64,000 nt of DNA from DAINPP01 sp963667315 (GTDB lineage Bacteria; Thermotogota; Thermotogae; MWEM01). The notes beneath the pieces were generated by a model. That model was given only the letters and a program-made list of their open reading frames with translations, was not told where the DNA came from and made no database searches. Below, piece by piece: positions 63,974 through 64,000 of the stretch. Within the stretch, counting starts at the first letter, position 1, and each line of letters starts with the position of its first letter. The DNA is taken from positions 744,001-808,000 of the forward strand of contig OY763325.1 in NCBI GenBank assembly GCA_963667315.1, given 5' to 3'. The translations under genes were made by a program, and so were the position numbers.

Positions 63974-64000
63974 TCATCCCTCACTATCCAACTCTTCAAT
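63974..64000 (-). CDS. Possible C-terminal end of an upstream minus-strand gene
   Basis: The frame reads I-E-E-L-D-S-E-G-stop into the TGA at 63976-63974, five bases before the clamp-like TTG. This spacing is normal for operon genes here. Too short to identify. Confidence 0.3.
   Translation of the reverse strand: MEELDSEG

Noticed and set aside
1..64000. CRISPR arrays, rRNA, tRNA and mobile elements
   Set aside because: Looked for spaced direct repeats, cloverleaf-type sequences and transposase/integrase genes in all gaps; none seen by eye. No gap exceeds 300 bases.

Overview
This is an AT-rich, gene-dense bacterial chromosome segment with no rRNA, tRNA, insertion sequence, prophage or CRISPR array that I can see. 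Several features point to an anaerobic lineage near Thermotogota. The short S-adenosylhomocysteine hydrolase and the AroE C-terminus look like their Thermotoga counterparts. The B12 methionine synthase has a stand-alone activation protein. TTG starts behind strong GAGGTGA-type ribosome binding sites are common. A Firmicutes-like relative cannot be excluded (yjdF riboswitch, yaaR-holB-yaaT order). I would put Thermotogota at roughly 60%.

Bases 1-6180 (+): an operon that I read as sulfoquinovose catabolism by the transketolase (sulfo-TK) route. It holds an EamA-type transporter cut by the window edge, an iron-type alcohol dehydrogenase (candidate sulfoacetaldehyde reductase), a split transketolase (SqwG/SqwH-like), a GH31 sulfoquinovosidase-like enzyme, and an RpiB-family isomerase that has lost its phosphate-binding residues (SqwI-like). 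In this reading the glycosidase frees sulfoquinovose, the two-subunit transketolase strips two C2 units, the isomerase acts between the two steps, and sulfoacetaldehyde is reduced to isethionate. The sulfoquinovose isomerase would lie upstream, outside the window. The glycosidase has Gln where the E. coli enzyme has its sulfonate-binding Arg.

Bases 6180-20240: smc and rluD (+), then on the minus strand a chain hutI, spoU-type methyltransferase, miaB, mutS, nnrD and, separately, a TPR protein with udk. nnrD probably starts at an ATT codon.

Bases 20240-26480: three tandem chemoreceptors of different topology. The second appears to start at ATA, and a terminator-like hairpin lies inside its first membrane-segment codons. 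An alpha/beta hydrolase follows on the minus strand.

Bases 26480-36740: an acyl-CoA dehydrogenase/EtfBA operon of bifurcating type, gpsA, rsuA-type pseudouridine synthase, a secreted unknown, a HAD phosphatase, dxs-xseB-xseA, and a glutaredoxin-like gene behind a CsoR-type palindrome.

Bases 36740-50960: a membrane sensor with a decayed GGDEF domain and an anchored binding-protein-like partner; a methyltransferase-PSP1-holB-yaaR block; metH, metF and the MetH activation protein; a tail-anchored unknown; a DUF362 ferredoxin protein; aroE; fur; an orphan MrpF-like protein; and queD.

Bases 50960-64000: pheST, a PurH homologue lacking the transformylase active site, ahcY (with metH/metF it completes the methyl cycle), glpK-tsaE-MBL hydrolase-nitroreductase, yjdF behind a probable yjdF-class riboswitch, kbl, and a divergent sliding-clamp-like protein. 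Eight promoters carry a perfect extended -10 box (TGnTATAAT) with weak -35 boxes. Three convergent gene junctions are built as inverted repeats containing or abutting the stop codons.
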